A stretch of 64,000 nucleotides of DNA, from positions 2,315,001 to 2,379,000 of the forward strand of contig JAUIMM010000135.1 in the NCBI GenBank assembly GCA_031769625.1, read 5' to 3'. Shown piece after piece: positions 11,260 through 22,700 of this stretch. The notes beneath the pieces are model-generated. The model was not told where the DNA came from, made no database searches, and saw only the letters and a list, made by a program, of their open reading frames with translations. The first letter of the stretch is position 1. Each line of letters begins with the position of its first letter. The stretch is from Taudactylus pleione. Lineage: Eukaryota > Chordata > Amphibia > Anura > Myobatrachidae. Position numbers and translations under genes: made by a program.

Positions 11260-11777
11260 GGGCCTGATTCAGCAGTGATCATAAATGCAACTGTGTATGC
11301 AGATAGAGCGATTGTTAGCCATTGCGTATCCGTATAAGTCGCACTGTGTGTGCGCTGCAATTGCACCGCTATTACGTACGCACAGAGGAATCCATCTCAG
11401 AGTGAGTGACAGGCTGCGAGCATTTGGGGGTGGTGACTGGGAAGTGGTAGGAAAAACGCAGGTGTGCCTGCCCGTTTGAACGCCGTTTCATGGGCGTGCA
11501 TAAATTAGCCACTACGATTGCATACGCAGCATGAGAGCTCACTGCATGCAAAGAGACTTGCAGTATCTGCGGCTGGTCAGACCTGGTGTAAATGTTGCAT
11601 GACTGGCCGAAGTATGACGATGGCACCGATGTTTAGGAGGTTGGGCGGATATGAGAAGGCAGCAGTGGGAGTCTTTATGCCGGCTGTACTTTAGCAGGCA
11701 TTAGCATATTTTCGCAGTAGCATTTCGTGCGAAATCGCAGCTGTGATCGCATTAGCGATTGCTACTGAAACAGGCCC
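11260..11777. mobile_element. Harbinger-type MITE 3 inside mariner
   Basis: Ends GGGCCTGATTCAGCAG / CTACTGAAACAGGCCC with target duplication TAA at 11257-11259 and 11778-11780. It lies just after the transposase remnant. Its family is dispersed in this window (15494, 40700-41180, 42426, 49265, 60332). Confidence 0.88.
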
Positions 11778-11999
11778 TAAGTGTGTACATCTACTAGGGG
11801 ATTATGTTGAAAAATAATGCAGTTAAATTGCCTACAAATAAATCCTTGTGTCTTAGGCCACAAATTTTTCAATCACCCCTCATATAAATAAATACACGAC
11901 TAGTTTGAATAAGACAGAACAAAGCCTTGTTGAGTTTCGATATTGAAATCCTGAACCTCCCTGCTGCTTATTTGGGTATAATGACTACTAATGTAGCAA

Positions 12000-12140
12000 T
12001 GTTTATAACCATGTCCTGCAATGTTCTGTACCGTAAGACACTTTATTTTCTTGTTTATTGTTACTGTTGCCTTTTATGTACTGTGTAAGCCGCTGCGGAC
12101 CCCTTGTGGCGCCATATAAATAAAGGATAATAACAATAAA
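12000..12140 (+). mobile_element. 3' tail of a SINE/LINE (L2-like tail)
   Basis: Contains TTATGTACTGTGTAAGCCGC, TGCGGACCCCTTGTGGCGCC, then ATATAAATAAAGGATAATAA. This pattern is the 3' tail of SINE/L2-like retroposons common in frog genomes. Better copies are at 51497-51775 (plus) and 44812-45098 (minus). Confidence 0.65.
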
Positions 12141-13296
12141 AATTTGAGGCACTTTGCAAAAATCATTTTAACTTTCAAAATAAACAACACAGGTCAGACA
12201 GCTATTTTATGGTAATCTAATATAAAAATATTCCATAAACATATTAGTTGAGTTTTCAGAACATAAATTACATAATTACATTCTCAGAGCAATAGAGCAC
12301 AATACAAATAATTCACACGAACAAAACGCGATGACAACACAATAAATCTAGGGGTCATATAATGATATTGTCCAAGTAGCAGAGATTTGCTCTAACCTGT
12401 AGGAACCGATTACATTTTAGCTTTTATTAGTCTGATTTGCATCATGCAAGAACAGTTGCTCAGTGGTTAGTACTGTTTACATTCAGGGATGAATTTCTAA
12501 TGGTTAAGGCCTCCTGAATTATTTTGTTTCTCTTTAAAGTGGCATTGTAGTGTATTATCACTTACTGATTAGTATTACCAGTCAATCATGTTATAAATTA
12601 GTGAATAGGCTGCATAACAATTTGATCTTCTACGGTGATATTATAAGCTACACTTATATCAGTAGTGGGTGCTTCTGTATAAAATGTGTCATAATTTAGG
12701 CCCTTATATCAAAATAGGAGGAACGGGATTTGATGAAGTTTTCAGTGAGATTATAGCAATCTGGTCACATCACATTACCACCACCCACACAATTGCAGAC
12801 GAAAGGCAGGATTCCTTTTTGTCTTTGAAAAATGTGTTGAATGTGACTTTTTATATAATAAAATAATAATTACAGGTTTGGGGAACATATGATACAAATA
12901 CAGCGGCAATACTACTGCCATTGCAGGGTCTGTGGCTGTAAAAATGTAGAATCCAATTTATTAAAAAAGTTGGAGAAACATGAACGAGCTTTAAATGCTA
13001 CTGGAGTAAATTGAATAAAGTTCAGTTATATTTAGTTTTCCATATCGAAATTAAAAAAAAACTATTTGGATAATAAAGAATATCTCTACACAAATGCCAC
13101 TGTAAATAATGGAAGCACAATACTTTCGAAACATATCGATATATAAATCCATAGTTCTCTACATTAACAATATATATATATATATATTACACAAATTTAG
13201 CACAATATTAAACATCTTTTGCATTTAAACATTAAAAAAAAATGTAAGGAACAATCACTCCTTTAAAGAATATACAAAAAAAATGCCCACTCCAGA
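12141..13296. other. GDF10 3' flank, AT-rich, no other gene
   Basis: Very AT-rich sequence with a short (TA)n at 13170-13190. A minus-strand AATAAA (12962-12957) offers an alternative distal polyadenylation signal for GDF10. No repeat family is recognised. Confidence 0.5.
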
Positions 13297-13302
13297 TTTA
13301 TT
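13297..13302 (-). promoter_or_regulatory. likely GDF10 polyadenylation signal
   Basis: AATAAA on the minus strand about 250 nt downstream of the GDF10 stop codon. A more distal AATAAA lies at 12962-12957. Which one is used cannot be told from sequence alone. Confidence 0.5.
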
Positions 13303-13553
13303 CTTTGTGTTTTTTTTGTTTTTTTTTATGTCTTTATACCACAAATGCACCGGGACCAATAGCACTTGTATCCTGTCTGATATTGTCCTGTTACTTTACT
13401 GTACTTTGTAACTGCCTTCGGGACAGTTTAGAAGTGCATCACACAGGGATTCCTAGCAGTGTGGAAGTGATTAGGAATAAAGAGAAGCTTTGAAGGCCTT
13501 GTCCATCCATGACCTACTGAGATGAAGAATTTCCCTGCGACCTCCTCCTACCC

Positions 13554-13745
13554 TTATCTGCAAGAGCAGCTTTCCACTGACATGTTGGGGTACACTTTTA
13601 GCACCACATTTCGGCTTTCGTCCAGGAAAAGGACAGTGAGTGAGCGCATTCTGTCAGGGGTGCAGCACGGTTCTGGTACACCAGGAATTATCCCTACAGC
13701 CTTGACGATGCTCTGAATGGTTGCATGATTGGAGGGTCTTACAAC
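13554..13745 (-). CDS. GDF10: GDF10 exon 3, mature-domain C-terminus
   Basis: The acceptor is TATTTTCTGTCACAG|GTTGTA. The 63 codons begin [18 protein letters not shown], include the PEPCC pair (C404-C405, one making the inter-chain disulfide in this superfamily) and end [13 protein letters not shown] before TAA at 13556-13554. Reading the frame upstream of the acceptor adds intron-derived residues that are not part of the protein. Confidence 0.95.
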   Translation of the reverse strand, partial: VVRPSNHATIQSIVKAVGIIPGVPEPCCTPDRMRSLTVLFLDESRNVVLKVYPNMSVESCSCR

Positions 13746-16700
13746 CTGTGACAGAAAATAAATACAAGTGTCACATATATAATCATAAAATTGTTCAGTC
13801 AATCAAAGTAGACAGCAAAAGGTTTCAAATAGTATTTATTCAACAACACCCTCCACTACAACCAATACTTAATTTTACCAAAATGGATTTGCTCACTAAG
13901 TTTGCAGTGAGAGTGGGGTAAGGTTATCGTAGAGGGACAAGCTGCATTAAACTGATTGGTACCCTCATACACTTTGTATTGCACCTTCATGCAGTATGAA
14001 AGCGCACTTACACGTATTCCAAGTCTCACTTAGCTCAAGATATATCTAATCAAAAGCAGCAGTATTTATTGTTGATATGTGTATACTACTTGTTAATAGT
14101 TGACACCAGCAGAAAGTATAGTAGTAGACACACAAGCCGGATAGACTTAACCAGGTACTTGGGTTTATAAAAGTGCACAGCTTTAGTACATACATAGTCA
14201 CAGGTAGATACACGGGTAGCAGAAATACCGGAGCGGAGGTAGTGGAGCATACATCAGACCCAGAGCTAGTGCTAGGCTGTTAGGCGCCCCCCTGCAAACT
14301 ATATTTATGCCCTCTCTCCTATTTTTAAAAAAGGGACAAAAAGGGGCATGGTATCACAAGAAAGGGACATGGTCACACAATAGTACTCCCAATTCAAATT
14401 ATGCCGCAAAGTAGCACATTCTTATTCTCATTACACCGCACATAGTGCCCCTGATTCACAATACACCACACAGTAGTGTCCCTAATTCACGTTACGACAC
14501 ACAGTAGTACCCCTTATACACAATGATCACAGTAGTGCCCCTTATACACAATGATCACAGTAGTGTCCCTTATACACAATGCCCATAGTAGTAGAGCCCC
14601 TTACACATAATGTCCACAGTTGTAGTAACCCTTTTGCAATGCCCACAGTAGTAGTGCCCCTTACACATATTGACACAGACACACAACAAAACATTGTACT
14701 TACCTGAAGCCCCGCTCCCCATCCCGCCGCCGTCTGACAGCTCCTCGCACTCGGCACTATAGGAGAGACGTTATGACAACTCTCCCTTCACACACTGCGG
14801 GAGCCAGAAGGTGGAGCTCAGGAGTGAGCTCCAGCATCCGGCTGCAGGAAAGTAGCCGCCACGAGCCCGCTGATAACAAAATCTCAACGGGTACCTAGCA
14901 AATGGACCTCTCCAGCTCGGCGCCTACCTGCTGCGCAGGGCCGGCTGACCATATCACGCTGGCCCTGATCAAACCAGCCGGTCATGTATGTATGCAACAC
15001 TCAAGCACAGTACAGTGAGAAACAAGATGGCGCCGCATATGCGCAGACTTAGAAACGCTGTCCATCTTGGTAAAGGAGCAGATGCTTCAAGTTATGGAGC
15101 ATCATGGAGGAAACGCAGTAGCGCACTCCATATACCAACATTTATGTGGCAGACATATGTCACGTGTACAACTGTATATGCCCCATGATAGCATAAAGGT
15201 TTAGATTAACACAGTAGTAAATACAAAAGTAGCATTACCCTATTCATACACAATATAATGTAAAGAAGTGCCATATACTGTGCACAAGAGAGAATTATGT
15301 AATGACAGTGTTATTGCGATGGTTGCATGTTCCTTATCCAGTTCAAAGTGGGTACAGCTCAGGAACTTTGTGTAGGAGATCCCACAAGTATCCCTTACCA
15401 ACAATAAAGCCTCTGAATCTAAGGCCACTGCAATTCTATTGTCACCATTAAGTGCCTCCATGCTACTCTACCAGACTTCTTATTAAGGACTAGGGGCCTG
15501 ATTCAGCAGTGTACGCAATTGCAACTACATACGCAGATCAGACGATTGTTCAGCACTGCACATGCTTATGCATCATTGCGATCACGCACGCACACAGGAA
15601 TCCTTTGCAGAGTGAGTGACAGGCCGTGAGCATTTGGGGGTGGTGACGGGGGTGTGGTTAGAGAAATGCAGGCGTGTCTGTGCGTGCATAAATTAGCCAC
15701 TGTGCTTGCATACGTAGCCTGAGTACACACTGCGTGCGACGAGACTTGCAATTTCTGCGACTGGTAAGACCTACTGTAATTGTGCGCGACGGGCTGATGT
15801 GCTAAGATGGTACCGATGTATGCGAAGGACAGCGAGGTATTAGGGATGTGAGAGAGCAGCAGTGGGCATCTCTATGCTGGCTGAGCTGTGGCGGGCATAA
15901 GGGGTTTTGGTTCATGAAAAATGTCTCAAATAAATAGAGATGAATGGATCAGTTTTGACTGATTTGAATATGGGATCTTATTGGCTATCCGGCTGTCACG
16001 TATTTTGGGTAGCCAATAAGTCCAATCTGAACTTATAATATACTGACGAAAAGAACCGAGTCACACCGAACCGCTCATCCCTACTTTGAAAACTATTATC
16101 TTCCAAAGAGCCAAATCTCTAGAAAATCTTAGATACCAGACACTGGTGCTTTCATATTGGCTGGAGATTTTATCTGGGCCGTAGATGCCTTATTAGACAT
16201 CTCAGCAGGTAATCCTCTGGCACAGTCTATAGGTTGTGTATACTGCTCCTCTGGTCTAATCAATTGATTGACTTGGCAAATATCAACAGAGAATCCTCTT
16301 TGTTCACACACCCTAATAATGTATAAACCAGGACAGATTATTTATATTGTACAACACAACATGCCTCGCCTGACAGCTGCAAGCATAGGTCTCATTATGT
16401 TATCTGACTCTGCACCAGTTTTAATATCATTCAGCTTCCCCAGGGGCATTCCAGGAACTTGGAACTATGGGGGTTCATACCTCGCATATTAGGAACTTGG
16501 AACTGAAACCTTAAAACGTCACTCATTTAAGATCCAGCAACACAGTCGGTGTTAAGGGAGGCTATTAATGACTATAATAATTACTTATTTATTAATATTT
16601 GTTTATATAACGTACAGTGGAGTTTACAATCTCTATTCCCGACCACATGTTCACAAACACACACTTGGATTACATTTTTGTGAGAAGCTAATTAACCTAC

Positions 16701-19700
16701 CAGTTTGTCTTTGGATTGTAGAAGACAACTGGAGCACCCTGAGGAAACCCAGACAATACTGGGAGAACATGCAAACACACTGGGCCGCCATCAGGGGGAA
16801 ACGGCCGGGCCCTTAATCCCGGGGCCCGGGGAGCCCGGGCGTGTGGCAACAGTGCAGAGCCAGATATGCACCGACTCCCAGGGAAACATAGCGCCGCTGG
16901 CGCAAGTGCAGGACTTCAAAAATGGCACAGGCCGCGAGCGCATCGCTACTTGTGGACCGGCAGCCAATCAGGAGCGGTTGCTCCTGATTGGCTGCCGGTC
17001 TGCGAGTTGAGATTGGCTCGCGGCTGGTGCCATATTTGAAGTCCCAGCGGCTGCTCCTGTTTGGCTGCTGGTCCGCGAGTTGTGATTGGCTCGCGGCCAG
17101 TGCCATATTTGTAGTGCCACCGGCGTTTTCTAGCTGGCTGCCGGTGCATAACTGGGCCCCCACTCTCTCCAGACCAGCTGAAGTCTGGTAAGTACATAGG
17201 TCCTCCTAATGCAGCTCTCCTTTCACTGCACGCGCGCTCCCCCCAAGTCCAGACAGTCTTCCCTGCCCTGTGCTTCCCCCTACTCCAGCCTTCCCTGCCC
17301 TATGCTCCTCCCCAGGGGGGCCCTGTCTATTTCATTAGTAATGGGCCCCACAATTTCTAGTGTGAGCCCTGCAAACATATACATAGGACCTGGTTGGAAT
17401 CAAACTCGGGACCTCAGGGCTGTGAGGCAGACCCTCCAATTTGACCCGTTCCATTAGGTACACAATGCTCTGCTCCTGGACTTCCTTCTTAATTTATGAT
17501 TGCAGCCACCTGTGCTGAAACACCCTTCTCATCAATTAATTACAGTAGTTAAGCACAGGTGACTGCAATCATAAATTAGGTGGGAAGTCCAGAAGCAGAG
17601 CACTTTGTACCTAATGGAACGGGTAATGTTGGAGGGTAGGTGTGAGGCAGCAATGCTAATCACATTTGCTATCTTGCTGTCCATATTACTCTGAATGATA
17701 GGCATACTGTGTCATCCACTATAGTTTGGGTGGCCCATAAGTACGTACTGAAATGCAAACTGATACAAATAAGAGCCCAGAAGGAAAATTAACCAGGGAC
17801 CTGTAGAAAGGAAGGTCTTACTGGCACATAGAAAAAGTGCTGGAAACACTCCACAAATCTAATTTGTCAAGGGACACCTCTGCTGAGATGACGGCAGTTT
17901 GCCAGAAGCTTAATACTTGTTCCAATTACTCAATCAAATGCAGCTTAGCGTTCTGTAAATATAAGTTTTATGAATTTGGATGCAAACCTGGTAGACTACT
18001 GGCAAGCGCCCTAAGGCAACAGAAAGGCCAGACATACAGTGAATCTATACTGGATAGTAAAGGCTCCATTAAATATTCTTCAGGGAAGGGAACTTCATTT
18101 CCTACAACACCTCTCTATATAATCGTCACATAAACGGATCTACTCATAGGTGTATATTTACTAAAGTGAGAGTTTTTAAAAGTGGAGATGTTGCCCTTAG
18201 CAACCAATCAGATTCTACTTAATATTTAACTAGCACCTTCTAGAAGATAATTGGTAAAATTTGATTGGTTGCTAGGGGCAACATCTCCACTTCTAAAAAC
18301 TTTCACTTTAGTAATACTTTACTCCTTACTGTCCAAATAGCAGAGGAGCTACAGTAGGCTGACCAGTTACCTTTTCTTGTGCTGACTTTCTTGGATGCAT
18401 CTACTGTAAAATGAGTCGGTTCCGATTGATTCACAGTCCAAATATTTAGAATAGAATTCGTTACTCTCCAGCTGAAAATGGCAATGTGGGATTCTGCTCC
18501 CATTTCTACCGAGTTCCCCACTGATAATATTACCATCATCCAAAGGCCAAACAAGAATCCCCCAAGTGTGGACAATGGGCCTGATTCAGAGATGAACGCT
18601 ATTTGCGGACGGACGTTCTGAAAAAGGGGCCGGATATTTAAATGAAGTGCTCGCTCTTTGCGGTCTGTTGATGCCTCTATGTCTGAACGAGCGAACAAAA
18701 CATGCAGTTGCTATTTTGAAAAAAACGCCCCCTGGCCGCTCGCATCATACGTCATCTCCGCTATTTATTAGATTAATCGAGTACATCGAACGGCGTCTGA
18801 ACTGCTCGCTATTCTTGTGGTAGCATTTTCCTACCGCAATCATGCGAGCAGTTCAGGCTAAAAGACAACCAAATGACGTGGTCAATGACGCAGCTTTGTT
18901 AATTATGCACACCCTTAAAACGCCCGTTTTGACCGTTTGGCACGCCTGCGTTCAGATCTCCACTCCCCGTTTTCAAGCACCTTCCCCTGTTACCACCCAC
19001 AAACGCCTCATCCTGTCACTCAAATTAGCAGGCATTCGCTATATTGCGAGCACATGATTTCTGACCGCACTGACTGCTTCGCGCATGTGTACTAAAACCC
19101 ATATGCATGCGCAGATGTGCGAACATCGCTCGGAACGAACGAGCGGCCGCTTACGAGCGGCTCTGAATCAGGTTCACACCTATTTACCTGTCTGTGCTTT
19201 GTGGAATCAATGTCAGTTACCAGATGGTTTCTAAGAAAATACATGCTCTTCTACTGACTAGTGTTGTGCTGATTGTTTATGTAAATAGGCAAAAGGCACA
19301 CTTTGACTATACAAAATTATGATTATAGATACCAGTTCAATGTGGCAATTATAGATAGATTATCACCAATGGCACACACCAGTGTTGTCCCTTTTCCCCA
19401 CTCATATTCGTTATCTGTATGGAATTCCTAAGTATTTCATCCAATCAAATTCCAACAACTTGTGCCTCATTTGCATATTACTCCCTAGCCATTATTACAC
19501 AACCACCATTATCCTTCTCAAACCTACATATGGAACTAGGCACCATGGCGAACTTTCCCATTTTGAAAAATATGATAGATCAGAGGCCTTCTGTCTGTTC
19601 CAGATGCAATGGTCTCACTTTCCACAAGGCATTAAAAGTGGAAAATCTCACATATTAAGGACTTGGCCACACATATGCCAATTGATCTGTCGCTCCCAGT

Positions 19701-22700
19701 TGCACACTCACTACGCTCCCATCTTTATGGCGGTTAAAAAAAACTACTTGATCAGTTGGCAGCAAATATTATATAGCCAATACATTCTCCTTTGCTTCTT
19801 CTATCTCATACTATTACTAGAATTACCCATCTATCCGCCCATCCATTATCTACAAGTTTTAGTGCCTCTGCTCCACATTAACCTGAGATAACTGCCGTGC
19901 AAAAACAAAAGCTTTCACCTTTTTTCCTATATAAATCTAAGGGGGAGATGTACTAAGCCTTGAAAAGTGATAAAGTTGGGAGTGATCAAGTACCAACCAA
20001 TTAACCCCTAACTCCCATTTTTTAAACACAGCTTGTAAAGTGACAGGAGCTGATTGGTTGGTGCTTTATCACTCTTCACTTTATCAGTTTTCAAGGTTCA
20101 GTACATCTCCCCGTATATGAGGTTTCAGGTCCCCAACTTCAGATTATACTACCAGGCATTGTAGGTCGGGTCACATAATTTACCCTCCAAATCATGGGCG
20201 TATCTATAATGGGTGCAGGGTCTATGGGTGCTCACCCGCACCCATAGATTACTATACTTTCCTCTCAGCTGAGCGCTGCCACCAAAATCACCTGGAAAAT
20301 GGAGAGGATGCCATGTTCCCCGAGATCTGTGAATGCACAGTGCCAAAGTCTACTTGCAGGGTGCGTCGTCAATAGAGGGGGGGAGGTGGACAGAGCCTTC
20401 ACAATGGGTCCACTCCTCTATTAATCCGGCCCTGCTCCAAATTGTGGGTTGACAATTGTGAGTTAACAGATGTACGTAAGCCCCTAAAGGTAATAAGCCT
20501 TCTTACCATGTAATATCTCAGATTTACACAGTTCTCTAACACATCCATTTGGAGCCGGACTGGACTCACGTAATACAGCGCTAGAGTGGACCAAAGCAAT
20601 TCAAACTGTTCACAAAAGTTCTTCCAATTTACTAATGGTAGAACTAGATTAGAAGCTATTGAGAAGTTTCTCATAGATACTCCTCCATGTTCATCAGATG
20701 TTTTCTGGTCCCCTTTATGCTGTAGTTGTGATAATTCCTTATATTAATGTTTGTTCTATTATTAAACAATATTGGGTTACAGCTGTTGATGGGTTCTGAT
20801 TCTGAATGTTGATGAAGCCTAACTAATTATAAAGGCATCTGTTCCTCATTGTGCTGCATACTCCCCTTAATTATAGCTAATGCTAAAATGTTATTAAGGG
20901 CCCAATGCATATCTTCTGGAAGCAATCCACCACTCCACCTACCATATCTTAGCTACAGAAGCTGGACACGACATGTTGATGGAGGCCAAACCCACGCATT
21001 TTGCCTAAACAAGAGAATACCTTTTCAGACCTAGCTCTGTTGATCTGAATCTAAAAATGATTGACAGATACTGTACATTCAGTTACTCTACAGCAGTGTT
21101 TCCCATCCCTACCTTGGCCCTCAAGGCACACTAACAGTCCAGGATTTAAGGATAGCCATACTTGACCACAGGTGACTTAATTAGTACCTCAGCTATTTTG
21201 ATTTAACCATCTGTGTTCAAGCATGAATATCCTTAAAACCTAGGGGTCTATTTACTAAAGGCCCCCATACATCAGCAATTGATTGCAGCAATTGTGCAAT
21301 TTGCAATCGATTGTGTATAAAAATCTTTCCCTTTTTCAATCGATTGTGGCAAATCTGCAATCGATTGAAAAGGGAAAGATTTTTATACACAATCAATTGC
21401 AAATTGCACGATTGCTGCAATCAATTGCTGATGTATGGGGGGCCTTAAGACTCTCCGTTAATGCCACTCCTGCTTCGCCTGCTACCGCTGCGAAGCAGGA
21501 GCTGGCTAACGCAGCAGTTACTAAAAATAGACCAGCCGAGGAGGGTAAACGTTAAGTCACCCCCTCGGCGGTAACAGCTGAGACTCCCTTCCCCTACAGC
21601 CCTGTGTTACTCACCATCTCTGGGATCCGGCCGGCAGCGGCAGCAGTGACTTTTGTTTTTTCAACAAACTTTATTTCCAAACGGCCAACCTGACACAGCT
21701 CAAATCCTGCTTATCCAGTGAGGAGAAGCAGATAACGGCAGCTACAGGAGGCAATATCAGTGCTGGAGAAGTCAGCAGACAGTAAGGGACATCTCCCCTT
21801 AGTAATACCAGGGACACTTAGCGCTGCCAGGTGTAGTGTGATATTGTAGCCTGCACTTAGCGCTGGCAGGCTGCAGGCAGAGAAAATCCCTTTAGTACAT
21901 ATTGAGAAGCGGTATGTACAGGGATTTTCTCTTTAGCGTTTTTCCCCGTTTTCTCCCTTTAGTAACTAGACACCCTAGACTGTGAGTGTGCCTTGAGGAT
22001 CTAAGATGGGAAACACTGCTTCATTGGGAAGTTCATGCAGTATACGTATATCTGCGTTATACAGAATTGTAGGCTAACTCTACATAAGCTCCACAATAAT
22101 AATTAGTAATTTAATTTTATATAAGTTTTGCTCTCTCTTTATCCTCCAACCTAGTTCCCCTTTCATAAAAAGTAATAAAAATGATGGGTAATATATTTAA
22201 CATGTACACGCCCAAATGCAACCTTTTCCCATAACTTTTGGTTGTGTCCTAAGATATGCAAGTTTTGAGGTAAGGTTGTGAATTATATTAATGTTATATT
22301 TAATTTGCGCCTTCAAATAGATCCTGCGGCTGTGCTCTGTGTAAACTTTTCAGAATGGTACCTTGGGTTAAATAAAACTTTAATATTCCCCCTATTGACC
22401 GTGATTGTTACAATTGCCAAAAAGGTTATCCTTTGTACTTTGACTTCCTCTGCCCCCCACCCCTTTTTGGAAATGGTTAAATCTCTGTTGTTCAAAACAC
22501 TTTATTATGACCGACAAACTCTTTTCCCAGCTTTAGAGACGGGAGTGGTTTCTTTATATAAGAAATGGGACCCATTCGTTGAGTCACTCGAGTCCTCTGT
22601 CCAAACTAAAATTTTACAGGTATTCGAAACTACCACCTGGTATCTATACCGTAATATGTCTTAGGTCACCAAATTGTATCTTTAATATTATCTATTTCTG

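Larger units (their letters stand above)
8500..11882 (+). mobile_element. mariner element with three nested MITEs
   Basis: Terminal inverted repeats GAGGGGTGATTGAAA...TTTGTGGCCTAAG at 8501 and their complement at 11845-11881. TA dinucleotides flank the element at 8498-8499 and 11883-11884. Removing insertions 9027-9808, 9864-10693 and 11260-11777 leaves about 1.25 kb, the normal size of a mariner. The transposase remnant reads left to right and is badly broken. Confidence 0.9.
21094..22018. mobile_element. hAT-type MITE, outer level of a three-level nest
   Basis: Ends CAGTGTTTCCCATC and GATGGGAAACACTG are inverted. The subterminal CTTGGCCCTCAAGGCACAC pairs with GTGTGCCTTGAGG. The element is split by the insertion at 21243-21974. 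An 8-bp duplication is not evident at the flanks. Confidence 0.8.

Noticed and set aside
19382..19891. 169-codon plus-strand ORF
   Set aside because: Composition follows local AT-rich sequence; no domain, no splice signals, and antisense to GDF10 intron 2.
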